The notes beneath the pieces were generated by a model. The model saw only the letters and a program-made list of their open reading frames with translations, was not told the origin of the DNA and searched no databases. Made by a program: the position numbers and the translations under genes. A stretch of 64,000 nucleotides of DNA from Mucilaginibacter terrigena (GTDB taxonomy: Bacteria > Bacteroidota > Bacteroidia > Sphingobacteriales > Sphingobacteriaceae), in the NCBI RefSeq assembly GCF_004168255.1, contig NZ_SEWG01000001.1:744001-808000 (forward strand). The letters are read 5' to 3'. Shown here piece after piece: positions 42,602 to 51,924 of the stretch. Position 1 is the first letter of the stretch; the number at the start of each line of letters is the position of its first letter.

Positions 42602-43513
42602 ATGAAAAAGTCGACCCGGAACAGCTTTACCCGCCGTAAATTTATTTCCGCATCTGCCATATCCGCAGGCGCTTTAGCCTTATCATCGGTTAAGCCAGCA
42701 TTGGCAGGAATATTCACGGGGCAAAAGCAGTATACGGTTCAGCAGATTATAGATCTGATAATGAAAGAAGGTAACCTGTCGCCTATCCCCAACACGGTTG
42801 ATACCTTAAAATCAGGCGATGCCAATATGGTAGTTACCGGCATAGTTACAACCATGTTTGCCACAGTAGAACTTATCGAAAAAACAGCAAAGCTGGGCGC
42901 CAATTTCATCATAGCCCACGAACCAACCTTTTATAACCACCGCGATGATCCCAACTGGGTGAAGGACAACCATGTAGTTAAGCAAAAACAGGCCCTGCTT
43001 AAAAAGCACAATATTACGGTTTGGCGTTGTCACGATTATATCCACAGTTTAAAGCCGGATGCGGTGATTTACGGCGCCATGAAAAAGCTTAATTGGCTTC
43101 CCTACTATGCCGCCGCCGAACCCACTATTACCATACCTGTACTAAGCTTGGGCGCTTTGGTAAAACATCTTAAAACATCGCTCGGCATTGCGCATTTACG
43201 CGTGATAGGCGATCTTGAAAAAAACTGCAGCCGCGTAACCTATTTACCGGGCGCCCCCGGCGGGCAAATGCAGGTAAGCTTTGCCGAAGCTAAAACTCCC
43301 GATGTATTGATAGTTGGCGAAGTATCTGAATGGGAAACCGCCGAATACATCCGTGATGCACGCTTATTAGGTTCGGACATTGCCCTGGTTATACTTGGCC
43401 ATAACATGAGCGAGGACCCCGGCATGGACTATTTTGTCGACTGGCTGCAACCTAAACTTACGGGCGTGAGGATCACCCACATCAAATCCGGCGATCCGTT
43501 TACGTGGCTTTAG
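42602..43513 (+). CDS. Nif3/DUF34-family protein with a twin-arginine signal
   Basis: About 303 residues from ATG 42602. The N-terminus has a Tat-type signal (FTRRKFISASAISAGALALS). The body resembles the Nif3 / NGG1-interacting-factor metal-binding family: ANMVVTGIVTTMFATVELIEKT, NFIIAHEPTFYNH, WRCHDYIHS, and GEVSEWETAEYIRDA, with His and Glu positions that would hold metals. Cytosolic Nif3 proteins are often linked to GTP cyclohydrolase-like annotations. Export of a folded, metal-loaded relative is unusual. Function unknown. Confidence 0.8.
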   Translation: MKKSTRNSFTRRKFISASAISAGALALSSVKPALAGIFTGQKQYTVQQIIDLIMKEGNLSPIPNTVDTLKSGDANMVVTGIVTTMFATVELIEKTAKLGANFIIAHEPTFYNHRDDPNWVKDNHVVKQKQALLKKHNITVWRCHDYIHSLKPDAVIYGAMKKLNWLPYYAAAEPTITIPVLSLGALVKHLKTSLGIAHLRVIGDLEKNCSRVTYLPGAPGGQMQVSFAEAKTPDVLIVGEVSEWETAEYIRDARLLGSDIALVILGHNMSEDPGMDYFVDWLQPKLTGVRITHIKSGDPFTWL

Positions 43514-43606
43514 TCAGTATATGCCCTGTAATTCGTCGCTTTTGCCCCCTACCGGTTATTAAACAGCATGGTACATTTGTATAAGCAAACATTAAAACAA
43601 AATATC

Positions 43607-44077
43607 ATGAATAAGATAACACCATTTTTATGGTTTGATAACAACCTGGAAGAAGCTATAGACTTTTACCGGTCGGTATTTAAAAACTCAAGCGTAAACA
43701 ATATACTCAGGTACCCACCAAACGGTCCTGGTCCCGAAGGAGCGGCAATGACCGCATCATTTACCCTTAATGGACAGGAGTTTACGGGCATAAACGGAGG
43801 GCCCCAATATAAATTTACCGAGGCGGTTTCCTTTGTAATAGATTGCCAAACACAGGAGGAAGTAGATTATTACTGGGAAAAACTAACAGATGGCGGCCAG
43901 GAACTGGCATGCGGCTGGTTAAAAGACAGGTTCGGGCTTGCGTGGCAGGTAACACCAGCAATCCTTATAAAATACCTGGGCGATGCCGACCGCGAAAAAG
44001 CAGCCCGGGTGATGCAGGCCATGATGAAAATGATAAAACTGGATATTAACGCCATAGAAGAAGCCTATAAAGGTTAA
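43607..44077 (+). CDS. VOC family protein (PhnB-like)
   Basis: About 156 residues from ATG 43607 (MNKITPFLWFDNNLEEAIDF); an earlier start adds 13 residues without similarity. The two beta-alpha-beta-beta-beta modules are NLEEAIDFYRSVF and ASFTLNGQEFTGINGGPQYK, then WLKDRFGLAWQVTP. This wording is typical of PhnB-like proteins once called 3-demethylubiquinone methyltransferases, which lack a SAM site. Substrate unknown. Cytosolic. Confidence 0.88.
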   Translation: MNKITPFLWFDNNLEEAIDFYRSVFKNSSVNNILRYPPNGPGPEGAAMTASFTLNGQEFTGINGGPQYKFTEAVSFVIDCQTQEEVDYYWEKLTDGGQELACGWLKDRFGLAWQVTPAILIKYLGDADREKAARVMQAMMKMIKLDINAIEEAYKG

Positions 44078-44099
44078 GCGACCCTTGGGCATATGAAAT

Positions 44100-44184
44100 G
44101 TGTAAGGTTTAGGATTAAAAGGTAAACGCATTGGTTATTGCCATTTCGCGGATTTTGCATACCTTAATGGCTTAAACCTTACAC
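44100..44184. repeat. GTGTAAGGTTTA inverted repeat
   Basis: GTGTAAGGTTTA (44100-44111) is inverted as TAAACCTTACAC (44173-44184), filling most of the gap before the 950-residue protein gene. Confidence 0.75.
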
Positions 44185-44194
44185 TTTCTGTAAC

Positions 44195-47047
44195 ATGAGT
44201 TTACCTTCAAATACCGGCCGCAATACAACTTCCACAATAAAAAATGCCCCCGGTTTTATCCCCGATATTATTGGCTTTAATAAGTGGCCATCAGCAACTG
44301 CAAAATATCATTTTAAAAATATTGGTAATGTGCCGCAGTTAAGGGTAGTTTTTGCTTTTGACATTAGCCGGTACACGCAATTACCGGATGCTACCCCGGC
44401 AGATGATACAGATGATACCGAAATACCACAGTGGAAACAAAACGCGATAGAAGACCTTGCCGTTTATAAAAGCATCCGCTACCAGCTAAAATGGATGTAT
44501 GCGCCCGATGATGATAAACCCACTGAAAAAGTACGGGCGACGGATCTTTCGGCTTTTATCAGCCTTACACCTGCCGCATATAAGTTTACAAGTCAGCAAA
44601 CCGCCAACACCCTGGCTTTTATCAATAATATAATAAACTGGCTGCAAAGTGTCACCACTGCGCCGGAAGGTGGCAGAGTTGTTAAAGTCCCGGTAAATAA
44701 AACGTTGATATTCCCGCTCACGGGTACCATCAATCCAAAAAACATATTCGAGGTTGAGGTTATATTTGCCATAACCCGTGCCGATGCTAATGGCGGCACA
44801 AATGCCACGGTTAGCAGCACGGCTGTTATGCCTGATATCAGTGCGGGCCTTACTGCATTTTCCAAAAGATTTGAAAACATTTTTAAGGCCGACGACCACC
44901 GATTAAAGCTGGCAACAGGTGCAAGCCTTGCGGGCAGTAACAGCGCGCGGCAGTTGTGGGCGGTGCGCCTGGCCAACAGCAATACCGGCAAAGGGATCTT
45001 TTACATTATTAGTGCCGGTACAGCTACAGCCATAGCTCCGGTGCCGTTATCAACAAATCTTATCACCAGCGGCAGCACCGCTATACGCCAATACAAAACC
45101 CGGGCTGGCATTGATTGGGATACACCTCCTGATCATATGCAGTTTAATAGTATTGACCTTGACGCATGGATGAAAGTTTTTTTGCAGGCAATAGATGATC
45201 TGTTTGCCACGGATAATATCGGTGCGGTTATGACCTGCGCATCCTTATATAAATTGCAGCACCCGGATAACGCCGACCTGATCCAGGATATTGCGGCGGC
45301 TAAAACAAGTATTACCGGGCAACTGGTAAAACTGCTGGAACCTGTTATAGCAGGGCAAATACCAAACCTTAACCACGCAGCCGGCTACCTGGCCCAACAA
45401 TTAAATAACCGGCTTTACAACTTTTACTCCACTACTGCCGTTGTGCAGTATAGTGTAACTGCTGCCAACACCGATACGGGCGTGGTTAAGCTATCGGGCG
45501 ATATAGGTACCTTAACTGCAAACAATCAAAAATTAAAGGGTGTAAACGTTTCAGGCGCTATCTTAACAATAGATACCGGTACCGAGGCGCAGTCGGGTTT
45601 ATCATTTGGTATAAGTTTAATTGATCCCGGGCTGCAAACACATCTGGCTTTCAGTACAACCTTCAGGCCCACCCAGGTAGAATATACCCCTGAAGGAGGC
45701 ATAAATATTATCCTTAACATTTTACAACCCGAAACCTCGCCGGCGTTTAGCGCCAATGTTCCAATTGTTATACGCGAACACCCCGTATTACCCACGCTGA
45801 TATCGCAAACAGCAGCAAAAACGCACAAGGGCGATGCAGTATCCATCCCGCAAACTGTACTGTGGAATTATAGCTGCAAATATCAAAATACAAAGGCTGC
45901 CCAGGATATGTTTCAGTCGCAGCTGCTGATAAATGAACAAGGCGCGCCGGTTGGCGCGGCTTATGACGATGCAAGCGCGTTGTTTGCAAACCTTGCGCAA
46001 TTTATCATGACCTACCCCCCTATAAAAACCGACCTGGACGACGCTTTACCTCAAATAAACAACAGCACTACCGGCGACAGCGACAATTACAAAACCGCAC
46101 TTTACGCTTTAATAAGCCTGTCGCAGTTGATAGTGAAGGTAAAAAACGCGCTAAAGACCGGCGCGCCGGGTAGCCTTGCAGCAGTTGCCGCAGGTTTTAA
46201 TAAGCTGTTTAATTTTACCATAAGCGAAACTACGGTAAACACAAACGGCGATAACCGCCTGCTTGTAAACGTATCAACGGAAAAAACGACCGGAAAACCC
46301 ATTGAACTTCCGGAAGTGATTATACAGGGTTATGATACCGTGCCATTAGAAGCGCTAAGCGGCGATACAAAAGATATAAAAAGATACACATACTCACGCA
46401 ATGGTAAATCGTTGATGTTTGCCAATGCATTTAAACCCAACCGCATCAGGGCAGTTAAGTTTAAAGCCCTTAACGCACTGGAAGTGCAAAGCATACGCAC
46501 ACTAAACGGCATGTGGCGCAATAAAGCCCTTCTGCCCAATGCGGAGGGCGGCTTTTTTGAAACCAATGATAAATTTGTTTACCATATTTCGCAGACTGCA
46601 TCAACCCAAAACCTGGCGCCAAAACTAAACTGGGCAGATACCGGCCTTGACCTGGCTTCGCTTGCTACAAAGGGTAAGTTAAGTGTGAAAGATCATCTCG
46701 CACAATTTTTTGGCGCGATAACAAAAGGTGTTGAAAATGTAACGTATTGGGTAAAACTACAAATAGATTACCAGTATAAAGTTAACGATGACGAATACTC
46801 GCCCTTAATGACCATGCCCCTTGCGCTTGTACCTTCTACAGCGTTCAACACATCTGACGATACAGAGCTGCGCAATATTACAGATGGTATAGACAAAACA
46901 ATTAAACAATGGAGCAAGAATGCAGAAATAACCGGCTATAGCCAGCGTTACAATTTTGTGGTTACAATTTTTTCGACTGCCGAAGGTACCGGTAACCCAC
47001 TATATTTTGCAGATAATTTGTACCTTAATCTAAACGATATAGGCTAA
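44195..47047 (+). CDS. Large orphan protein of unknown function
   Basis: 950 residues without signal peptide or membrane helix, rich in Ala, Thr, Asn and Asp, with predicted mixed beta and helical segments. Recurrent features are YKSIRYQLKWMYAPDD, IDWDTPPDHMQFNSIDLDAW, and two stretches with WSKNAEITGYSQRY and LYFADNLYLN near the end. No ATPase, protease, nuclease or adhesin motif is seen, and I do not recognise a family. It is a single gene closed by a perfect 15-base hairpin. The composition suggests a large structural or binding protein kept in the cytosol or released by lysis or a dedicated device, which is speculation. Confidence 0.7.
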   Translation: MSLPSNTGRNTTSTIKNAPGFIPDIIGFNKWPSATAKYHFKNIGNVPQLRVVFAFDISRYTQLPDATPADDTDDTEIPQWKQNAIEDLAVYKSIRYQLKWMYAPDDDKPTEKVRATDLSAFISLTPAAYKFTSQQTANTLAFINNIINWLQSVTTAPEGGRVVKVPVNKTLIFPLTGTINPKNIFEVEVIFAITRADANGGTNATVSSTAVMPDISAGLTAFSKRFENIFKADDHRLKLATGASLAGSNSARQLWAVRLANSNTGKGIFYIISAGTATAIAPVPLSTNLITSGSTAIRQYKTRAGIDWDTPPDHMQFNSIDLDAWMKVFLQAIDDLFATDNIGAVMTCASLYKLQHPDNADLIQDIAAAKTSITGQLVKLLEPVIAGQIPNLNHAAGYLAQQLNNRLYNFYSTTAVVQYSVTAANTDTGVVKLSGDIGTLTANNQKLKGVNVSGAILTIDTGTEAQSGLSFGISLIDPGLQTHLAFSTTFRPTQVEYTPEGGINIILNILQPETSPAFSANVPIVIREHPVLPTLISQTAAKTHKGDAVSIPQTVLWNYSCKYQNTKAAQDMFQSQLLINEQGAPVGAAYDDASALFANLAQFIMTYPPIKTDLDDALPQINNSTTGDSDNYKTALYALISLSQLIVKVKNALKTGAPGSLAAVAAGFNKLFNFTISETTVNTNGDNRLLVNVSTEKTTGKPIELPEVIIQGYDTVPLEALSGDTKDIKRYTYSRNGKSLMFANAFKPNRIRAVKFKALNALEVQSIRTLNGMWRNKALLPNAEGGFFETNDKFVYHISQTASTQNLAPKLNWADTGLDLASLATKGKLSVKDHLAQFFGAITKGVENVTYWVKLQIDYQYKVNDDEYSPLMTMPLALVPSTAFNTSDDTELRNITDGIDKTIKQWSKNAEITGYSQRYNFVVTIFSTAEGTGNPLYFADNLYLNLNDIG

Positions 47048-47053
47048 ATAAAA

Positions 47054-47093
47054 TGCGGTTATTAATGCATAAAATAATGTGCATTAATAACCG
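47054..47093. terminator. 15-base perfect hairpin after the large orphan gene
   Basis: GCGGTTATTAATGCA (47054-47068) pairs perfectly with TGCATTAATAACCGC (47079-47093). AT-rich sequence follows. Confidence 0.8.
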
Positions 47094-47124
47094 CTATATT
47101 TAAATTTTTATATAGGGCCCAATG

Positions 47125-47427
47125 CTAATAAACAGCGTCGGGTGCTTTGTAATCAAATATAAAATCTACTATTTTCTTCAACTCGGGAATTTTTAACTTG
47201 GTGCCTTTATATTCCCACTTTTCCCTTTCCTTGTCAATGCTTATTTCCCCAAGGAAATTTGGATCATTCATATCGGTAGGTTCATGCGGTATATCCTTGT
47301 GCGATAGTCTGTTCAGAAATTTCGCTGCAAAAATTTTATAGGCGCCGCTACCCCAAACACCCTTTTCAGTAACAATTTCAACCTGCTTTTCAGGTTCGCT
47401 TTCAGTACCAACTTTTAAAATTACCAT
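47125..47427 (-). CDS. Hypothetical small protein
   Basis: 100 residues, soluble, highly charged (VGTESEPEKQVEIVTEKGVW, IDKEREKWEYKGTKLKIPEL). No signal peptide or known motif. Convergent with the 950-residue orphan gene. Start ATG 47427 looks sound. Function unknown. Confidence 0.55.
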   Translation of the reverse strand: MVILKVGTESEPEKQVEIVTEKGVWGSGAYKIFAAKFLNRLSHKDIPHEPTDMNDPNFLGEISIDKEREKWEYKGTKLKIPELKKIVDFIFDYKAPDAVY

Positions 47428-47678
47428 ATTGCTTTAAGATTATATTGTTATGACAAACATCATCTCAACTTGTTTGCAAGAAATTAAGATTTTTTTGTAA
47501 AAATAGTATCACAGCAAACACCGTTTATTGATCGTAATTAGTTTACTAATATACAAATTTTTGATATGCATGCATAATAAAACATACTTAACTACCTGCT
47601 ATTATGTGTAAGTAAAAAGTTTTTATATCCCTTGTAGGTTCAAGATCTGATTAATTGGAATAACAGCGCGGCGCAGGA

Positions 47679-47942
47679 CTATTTAACCTCGCCCTCTCCT
47701 CCTTTTTCTTCGCGTTCTACGGTAAGGCTGCACTCGCCAACAAATATAGCCAGCGCGCCAACCGCGGCAAGCACGGGTGCAATAACAGCCGCAACCACAC
47801 CTACCGATAAAGGGAAGGTCATTAACTCTTTACCATTCTTATCGCTGATGGAGATGCTGGTAATGTTACCCTCTTCAATAAGCTCTTTTATTTTATTCAC
47901 CAGGTTTTTACCGTGGATACTAAAGGTTTCTTTCTTTGTCAT
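47679..47942 (-). CDS. DUF4342-like protein
   Basis: About 87 residues from ATG 47942 (MTKKETFSIHGKNLVNKIKE); a start eight residues upstream is less likely. The pattern LVNKIKELIEEGNITSISIS, then FPLSVGVVAAVIAPVLAAVGALAIF (one hydrophobic hairpin) matches DUF4342, a small membrane-associated family. Function unknown. It is a single gene, with about 250 bases of unremarkable AT-rich sequence between it and the charged 100-residue gene. Confidence 0.75.
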   Translation of the reverse strand: MTKKETFSIHGKNLVNKIKELIEEGNITSISISDKNGKELMTFPLSVGVVAAVIAPVLAAVGALAIFVGECSLTVEREEKGGEGEVK

Positions 47943-48031
47943 ACCGTATAGACTACTGATAGTCAACTAAGTTACAAAAATACACATGTGGTAAATGATA
48001 AGTAAACAACAACAAACCTATTTTTAAATCG

Positions 48032-48457
48032 CTACAAAGATTTCTGCATAGCGGTAGCCGATTCCTGGCAAACATGCGTAAACTCTGATGATGCTTTCAC
48101 CGCTTCGGGGATATCCATACGGGCAACATGTTCGTAACCCTTGCCTTCAAAATAATCTTTAGCCGTTTCGGTAAGCAGGTATATGGCTTCAAGTCCCCTT
48201 TCGCCTGCCACGGCTTCTATCCTGTTCAATAGTTCTGCGGCAACCCCTTTGCCCCTCCACTCTTTAACTACAGCGACAGATCGTAGTAAGCCATAGTTAC
48301 CATAAACTTCTAACCCGGCAATACCAATAACCTGGTTATCTTCTGTCGCTACAAAAAAATCATCAAGGGTGGCATTGATATCGGCAGTTGGTAGGTTTTC
48401 GGTAGTTAATTTATTAATTACATCATCGCGGTATAATACTGCTGGCTTTATTTCCAT
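48032..48457 (-). CDS. GNAT family N-acetyltransferase (ArsN-like)
   Basis: 141 residues of the GNAT fold: VIGIAGLEVYGNYGLLRSVAVVKEWRGKGVAAELL with the acetyl-CoA-binding RGKGVA loop, and LLTETAKDYFEGKGYEHV. The wording is close to arsenic-resistance-associated ArsN2-type acetyltransferases, but no ars genes are nearby, so function stays general: it transfers an acetyl group to a small amine or similar substrate. Confidence 0.85.
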   Translation of the reverse strand: MEIKPAVLYRDDVINKLTTENLPTADINATLDDFFVATEDNQVIGIAGLEVYGNYGLLRSVAVVKEWRGKGVAAELLNRIEAVAGERGLEAIYLLTETAKDYFEGKGYEHVARMDIPEAVKASSEFTHVCQESATAMQKSL

Positions 48458-48633
48458 TATCGTAGCTTTATATCTTTAAGCAATATACCTGTATTTTGTT
48501 TTTACGGTAATCGTTAAAGGTATCGGATATTTAAATATCAGGGGATCCGCCGGAACCTGATACTACCTCACTAAAATTGTTATAATTTCCCGGGCTTCTT
48601 GGGTGCCTCCGGCTTTCAAAGCGATCTCCCGGT

Positions 48634-50409
48634 TTACGATGCCATACTTAGCAAAGGTAACTCGATAACATAGGTTACCCCTTTACCGGGTGTGGCATCA
48701 ATAGCCAGGCTGCCGCCAATATACGCCACGCGCGATTCGATATTTTTAAGGCCAAGCCCTTTATTGGTTTTAAAAAGCGTTTCCTTATCAAAACCAACCC
48801 CATCGTCTATGATCATCAGCGTAAGTTCGGTATCGTGGTTCACCAGTTCTATATGGATATTTTTAGCCCGTGCGTGCTTAAACACGTTTGATATGATCTC
48901 CTGAACGCTGCGGTAAAGCATCAATGTAGTGGTTTTGTCAATAGCAATATCATCGGTGTTTACCCACTCGGTGTATATTTTCACCAGGTCCTTATTATTC
49001 AGGCGGTGAATAAACTCTTCAATGGCTTCCCTTAAGTTTTTATTAAGGATGTAAGGCGGCATCATACTATGCGACAGATCGCGCACTTCTTTTATAGAAT
49101 CGTCCAGCATTTGCAGGGCGGCCCCTTCATCATCCGTTGGGGTAGTGTCCAGTTGCGAATATTCCAATTGCATGCGTGCGCTGCAAAGCATCTGGCCAAT
49201 ACCATCATGCAGTTCGCGGGCAAGGCGCTGGCGCTCGTTCTCCTCGGCGTCCATAATAGCTTGTGTGCGCAGGTGTTCTTCTTCCAGCATCGCTTCGCGG
49301 AAACGCGCCTGTTGCTTAATGCGGTAACGGTTATAAACCAGGTAAAATATAATAGCGATAAATATAATAGTAGCCAATAACGCGTAAATACCTATTTGGT
49401 TACGCGTAAGCTCGGCCTTTTGCTCTTTAGATTGCGCTAAAAGCAACTTATTTTCCTGTTCTTTTTTATCGGTGGCGTACTTGGTTTGTAATTCCTCAAT
49501 ATCCTTGTTGCGTTTTGCATCAAGCTCCTTTTGGGTAAGGTCAAGGTAAGTGGTTTGCGCATCAAAAGCCTCCTTATATTTCGCCTGCATTTTGTAACTG
49601 GTAGCCAGCTGGCTGTAGGTATACGTTTCCAGCGCGGCATATTTTAACGCGTGGGCTTTTTTACTGGCCTCTAAAAAATAAGGTACGGCATCGGAAGGTT
49701 TGTTTATTTTAAGATAAAGCTCACCAATGTTGTTTATGGCTATGGCCTCGCCCGCTTTATCGCCAACGCCGGCGCGAAGCTGTTTGCTTTCGTTCATGGC
49801 AGACAAGGCCCTGGTATACTGCCCCTTTTCGGCCAATGCTGATGACATATAATCCAGCGCGTACGACATACCAACCCTATCGTTAATAACCTTGTAGATC
49901 TCGTAGCTTTTGCTAAAATAGGTAATGGCGCTATCCATTTGCCCGCCATCTAAAAACATCAGCCCCCGGTTGTTTACCGCTGCAGATAGCCTTTGTTTAT
50001 TTTTTGACTGTATTGCGTAAGCAATGGCCTTTTGGCTCACCTCATCGGCCTCCTTCATTTTTTTAAGGCGCAGGTACATCACCCCCATGTCCGAATACAG
50101 CTCGGCCAAACCATCAATATGCCCGGCAGTTTGATAAAGTTTTTCGGCCTCGATATACCAGCGTAAAGTTTTATCGTGATTGCCCGAAAGATAATTACCC
50201 ATACCTATCATAAAGGCAGCCTCGCCCTGTAGTTTGGTTTGCTTTTCGGCTTTGGCTTTATCATACGCCAGGGTTGAAAATTTAATAACCTTGGCAAAAT
50301 CATTGGTCTTGTTTACACGGGCCGAATCAATAAGCTGCCTTATTGTTTGTGCCGATGTAGCCAAGCCGCAAAAAACCACGAACATAACGATTAGGGGGAT
50401 ACGCTTCAT
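48634..50409 (-). CDS. TPR-sensor histidine kinase (HisKA_3 / NarX-like)
   Basis: 591 residues: Sec signal, periplasmic tetratricopeptide repeats (about residues 25-310, e.g. IDGLAELYSDMGVMYLRLKK), coiled linker, a membrane helix at about 345 (IGIYALLATIIFIAIIFYLV), and a cytoplasmic kinase core with the phosphorylated histidine in RLARELHDGIGQMLCSARMQ and the ATP-binding part NISNV-like EIISNVFKHARAKNI and GVGFDKETLF. It senses an outside cue by the repeat domain and phosphorylates a LuxR-type response regulator. No such regulator is next to it, so it is an orphan. Confidence 0.92.
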   Translation of the reverse strand: MKRIPLIVMFVVFCGLATSAQTIRQLIDSARVNKTNDFAKVIKFSTLAYDKAKAEKQTKLQGEAAFMIGMGNYLSGNHDKTLRWYIEAEKLYQTAGHIDGLAELYSDMGVMYLRLKKMKEADEVSQKAIAYAIQSKNKQRLSAAVNNRGLMFLDGGQMDSAITYFSKSYEIYKVINDRVGMSYALDYMSSALAEKGQYTRALSAMNESKQLRAGVGDKAGEAIAINNIGELYLKINKPSDAVPYFLEASKKAHALKYAALETYTYSQLATSYKMQAKYKEAFDAQTTYLDLTQKELDAKRNKDIEELQTKYATDKKEQENKLLLAQSKEQKAELTRNQIGIYALLATIIFIAIIFYLVYNRYRIKQQARFREAMLEEEHLRTQAIMDAEENERQRLARELHDGIGQMLCSARMQLEYSQLDTTPTDDEGAALQMLDDSIKEVRDLSHSMMPPYILNKNLREAIEEFIHRLNNKDLVKIYTEWVNTDDIAIDKTTTLMLYRSVQEIISNVFKHARAKNIHIELVNHDTELTLMIIDDGVGFDKETLFKTNKGLGLKNIESRVAYIGGSLAIDATPGKGVTYVIELPLLSMAS

Positions 50410-50588
50410 ATTCTGTTTTAGTATGATGAAATATTATGTATATATAAATAATATTTGTGAAGAATCAGGCATTTATATAGCAAAATACTACATATGTAGT
50501 ATGGCAAAATCACCATGTTTGGAATTTTTTGAACTTGTTGGCTGTTTGCTTGTATTATTGTTATGTATCTTGTACTCATTTACAACTG

Positions 50589-51011
50589 ATGAAAATATTT
50601 CAGCAAACGCTTGACCTGCCCCAAAAACGCCGGGGTTTCCATATCATTACCTATGAGGTTTTAGATGCCATACCACAACTGCACGAAATTAAAACCGGCA
50701 TTTGCCAGGTGTTTATCCAGCATACTTCGGCATCGCTTAGCATTAACGAAAACGCCGACCCAACCGTAAGGCAGGATTTTGAAATGTATTTTAACAAGGC
50801 TGTGCCCGAGAACGACCCTGATTACCGCCACGATGATGAAGGCCCCGACGATATGCCCGCGCACCTTAAAGCCGCTATGCTGGGCTGCTCAGTAAGCATA
50901 CCTATCCGCAATGGGCTACTGGCTTTGGGAACCTGGCAGGGCATTTATTTATGCGAGCACCGTAACCGTGGCGGGAGCAGGAGTTTGGTTATTACCGCCT
51001 GGGGCGAATAG
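50589..51011 (+). CDS. Secondary thiamine-phosphate synthase / YjbQ-like protein
   Basis: About 140 residues from ATG 50589 (MKIFQQTLDLPQKRRGFHII). The UPF0047 signature is complete: FIQHTSASLSINENADPTVRQD, HLKAAMLGCSVSIPI, and GTWQGIYLCEHRNRGGSRSL with the conserved His, Glu and Arg. Members can complement a thiamine-phosphate synthase defect weakly, but the main role is unknown. Single gene, divergent from the histidine kinase. Confidence 0.9.
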   Translation: MKIFQQTLDLPQKRRGFHIITYEVLDAIPQLHEIKTGICQVFIQHTSASLSINENADPTVRQDFEMYFNKAVPENDPDYRHDDEGPDDMPAHLKAAMLGCSVSIPIRNGLLALGTWQGIYLCEHRNRGGSRSLVITAWGE

Positions 51012-51325
51012 TTTTACTGTTAAATATGATGCAAAATGTTCACGTTCACGTTCGCCAATACAGGTTGATTTTTTACAAATATTTAATAATCAAATGTTTA
51101 TGACGTAATATACTGACAAAACATTGTCACCAATTTTTCCAAATAATTATCTATCAGTTTAAGATGCGAACCCATCTCTTTTAAAAATGTGAAAAATTTA
51201 GTCGTTTAAAAAACGTACACTTCGCCAAAAAGATGTCGCGAAACGCCTTAAGTTCGTCGGATTTGCACCTCTTAACCGGCCGCATTTTTATGAACTTTGT
51301 ATCTACAAATCATTAATCAACCGCA
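51012..51325. other. Gene-free stretch, 314 bases
   Basis: AT-rich spacer between the YjbQ-like gene and the pentapeptide-repeat gene. No open frame worth calling, no convincing promoter pair and no strong hairpin were found. Confidence 0.6.
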
Positions 51326-51727
51326 ATGAAATTAGTAGAGATCATCAACTGCCAAAAACAGCTTAACGTTTACGAAGCGTTGTTAAAAGACTCAACCATC
51401 AGGATGTCGTGCATTAATGGGTTAACGATGGATGATGTATCGGCTACCAACATGAAAATATCAGATGCCAACCTCAGCGACCTGGAAATAAACGGTGCCC
51501 AAATGGGTGGAGCTTATATCCACAGCATTGGCATGCCACCCGAAGGGCACCCGCATTACGACCCCAACGCTAAACAGCGCCCGCTTAAGTTTGAGGATTG
51601 CAATTTGGAAGGCAGCACCATAGACGACTGTGATTTAAGCGGTGTAGCCATAAGCGATTGTAACTTGACCGGGATGACCATCAACGGCATCTTAGTGGAG
51701 GACCTGTTAGCGGCTTATAAAGGATAA
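51326..51727 (+). CDS. Pentapeptide-repeat protein
   Basis: 133 residues with A(D/N)LxD/N-like pentapeptide units in the N-terminal half (ATNMKISDANLSDLEINGAQ) and the C-terminal half (LEGSTIDDCDLSGVAISDCN, LTGMTINGIL), separated by a proline-rich loop (PPEGHPHYDPNAK). Pentapeptide repeats fold into a right-handed helix. The known gyrase-protecting relatives are longer and regular; there is no evidence that this one binds gyrase. Cytosolic, function unknown. Confidence 0.82.
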   Translation: MKLVEIINCQKQLNVYEALLKDSTIRMSCINGLTMDDVSATNMKISDANLSDLEINGAQMGGAYIHSIGMPPEGHPHYDPNAKQRPLKFEDCNLEGSTIDDCDLSGVAISDCNLTGMTINGILVEDLLAAYKG

Positions 51728-51769
51728 ATAATCACATTTTGTCGAGCAATTAATTAGCATTCTGCCCAC

Positions 51770-51912
51770 ACCGTGTCATTTCGAACGAACAGGGGGTGGT
51801 TTGTGAAGTGGCGTGAGGAGAAATCTTCTACACCCTGAATTCCCGTACAAGTAATCAAGTTGATATATTGTATAAGATTTCTCCTCGCACCTCGTTAGAA
51901 ATGACAGGGTGG
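51770..51912. repeat. TGTCATTTCGAACGA inverted repeat element
   Basis: CACCGTGTCATTTCGAACGA (51770-51789) is mirrored by TCGTTAGAAATGACAGGGTG (51893-51912) with a few mismatches, and GAGGAGAAATCTT (51815-51827) by AAGATTTCTCCTC (51874-51886) exactly. The element fills the gap between the pentapeptide-repeat gene and the molybdoenzyme gene. The wording is a common Sphingobacteriaceae intergenic repeat, from memory. Confidence 0.8.
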
Positions 51913-51924
51913 TTATTTAACCAT

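Noticed and set aside
44486..44899. 137-codon minus-strand open frame inside the 950-residue gene
   Set aside because: No promoter, no ribosome site and overlap with a long consistent frame on the other strand.
47428..47678. Possible small gene or RNA in the 251-base gap
   Set aside because: AT-rich with no hairpin, promoter pair or open frame that stands out.
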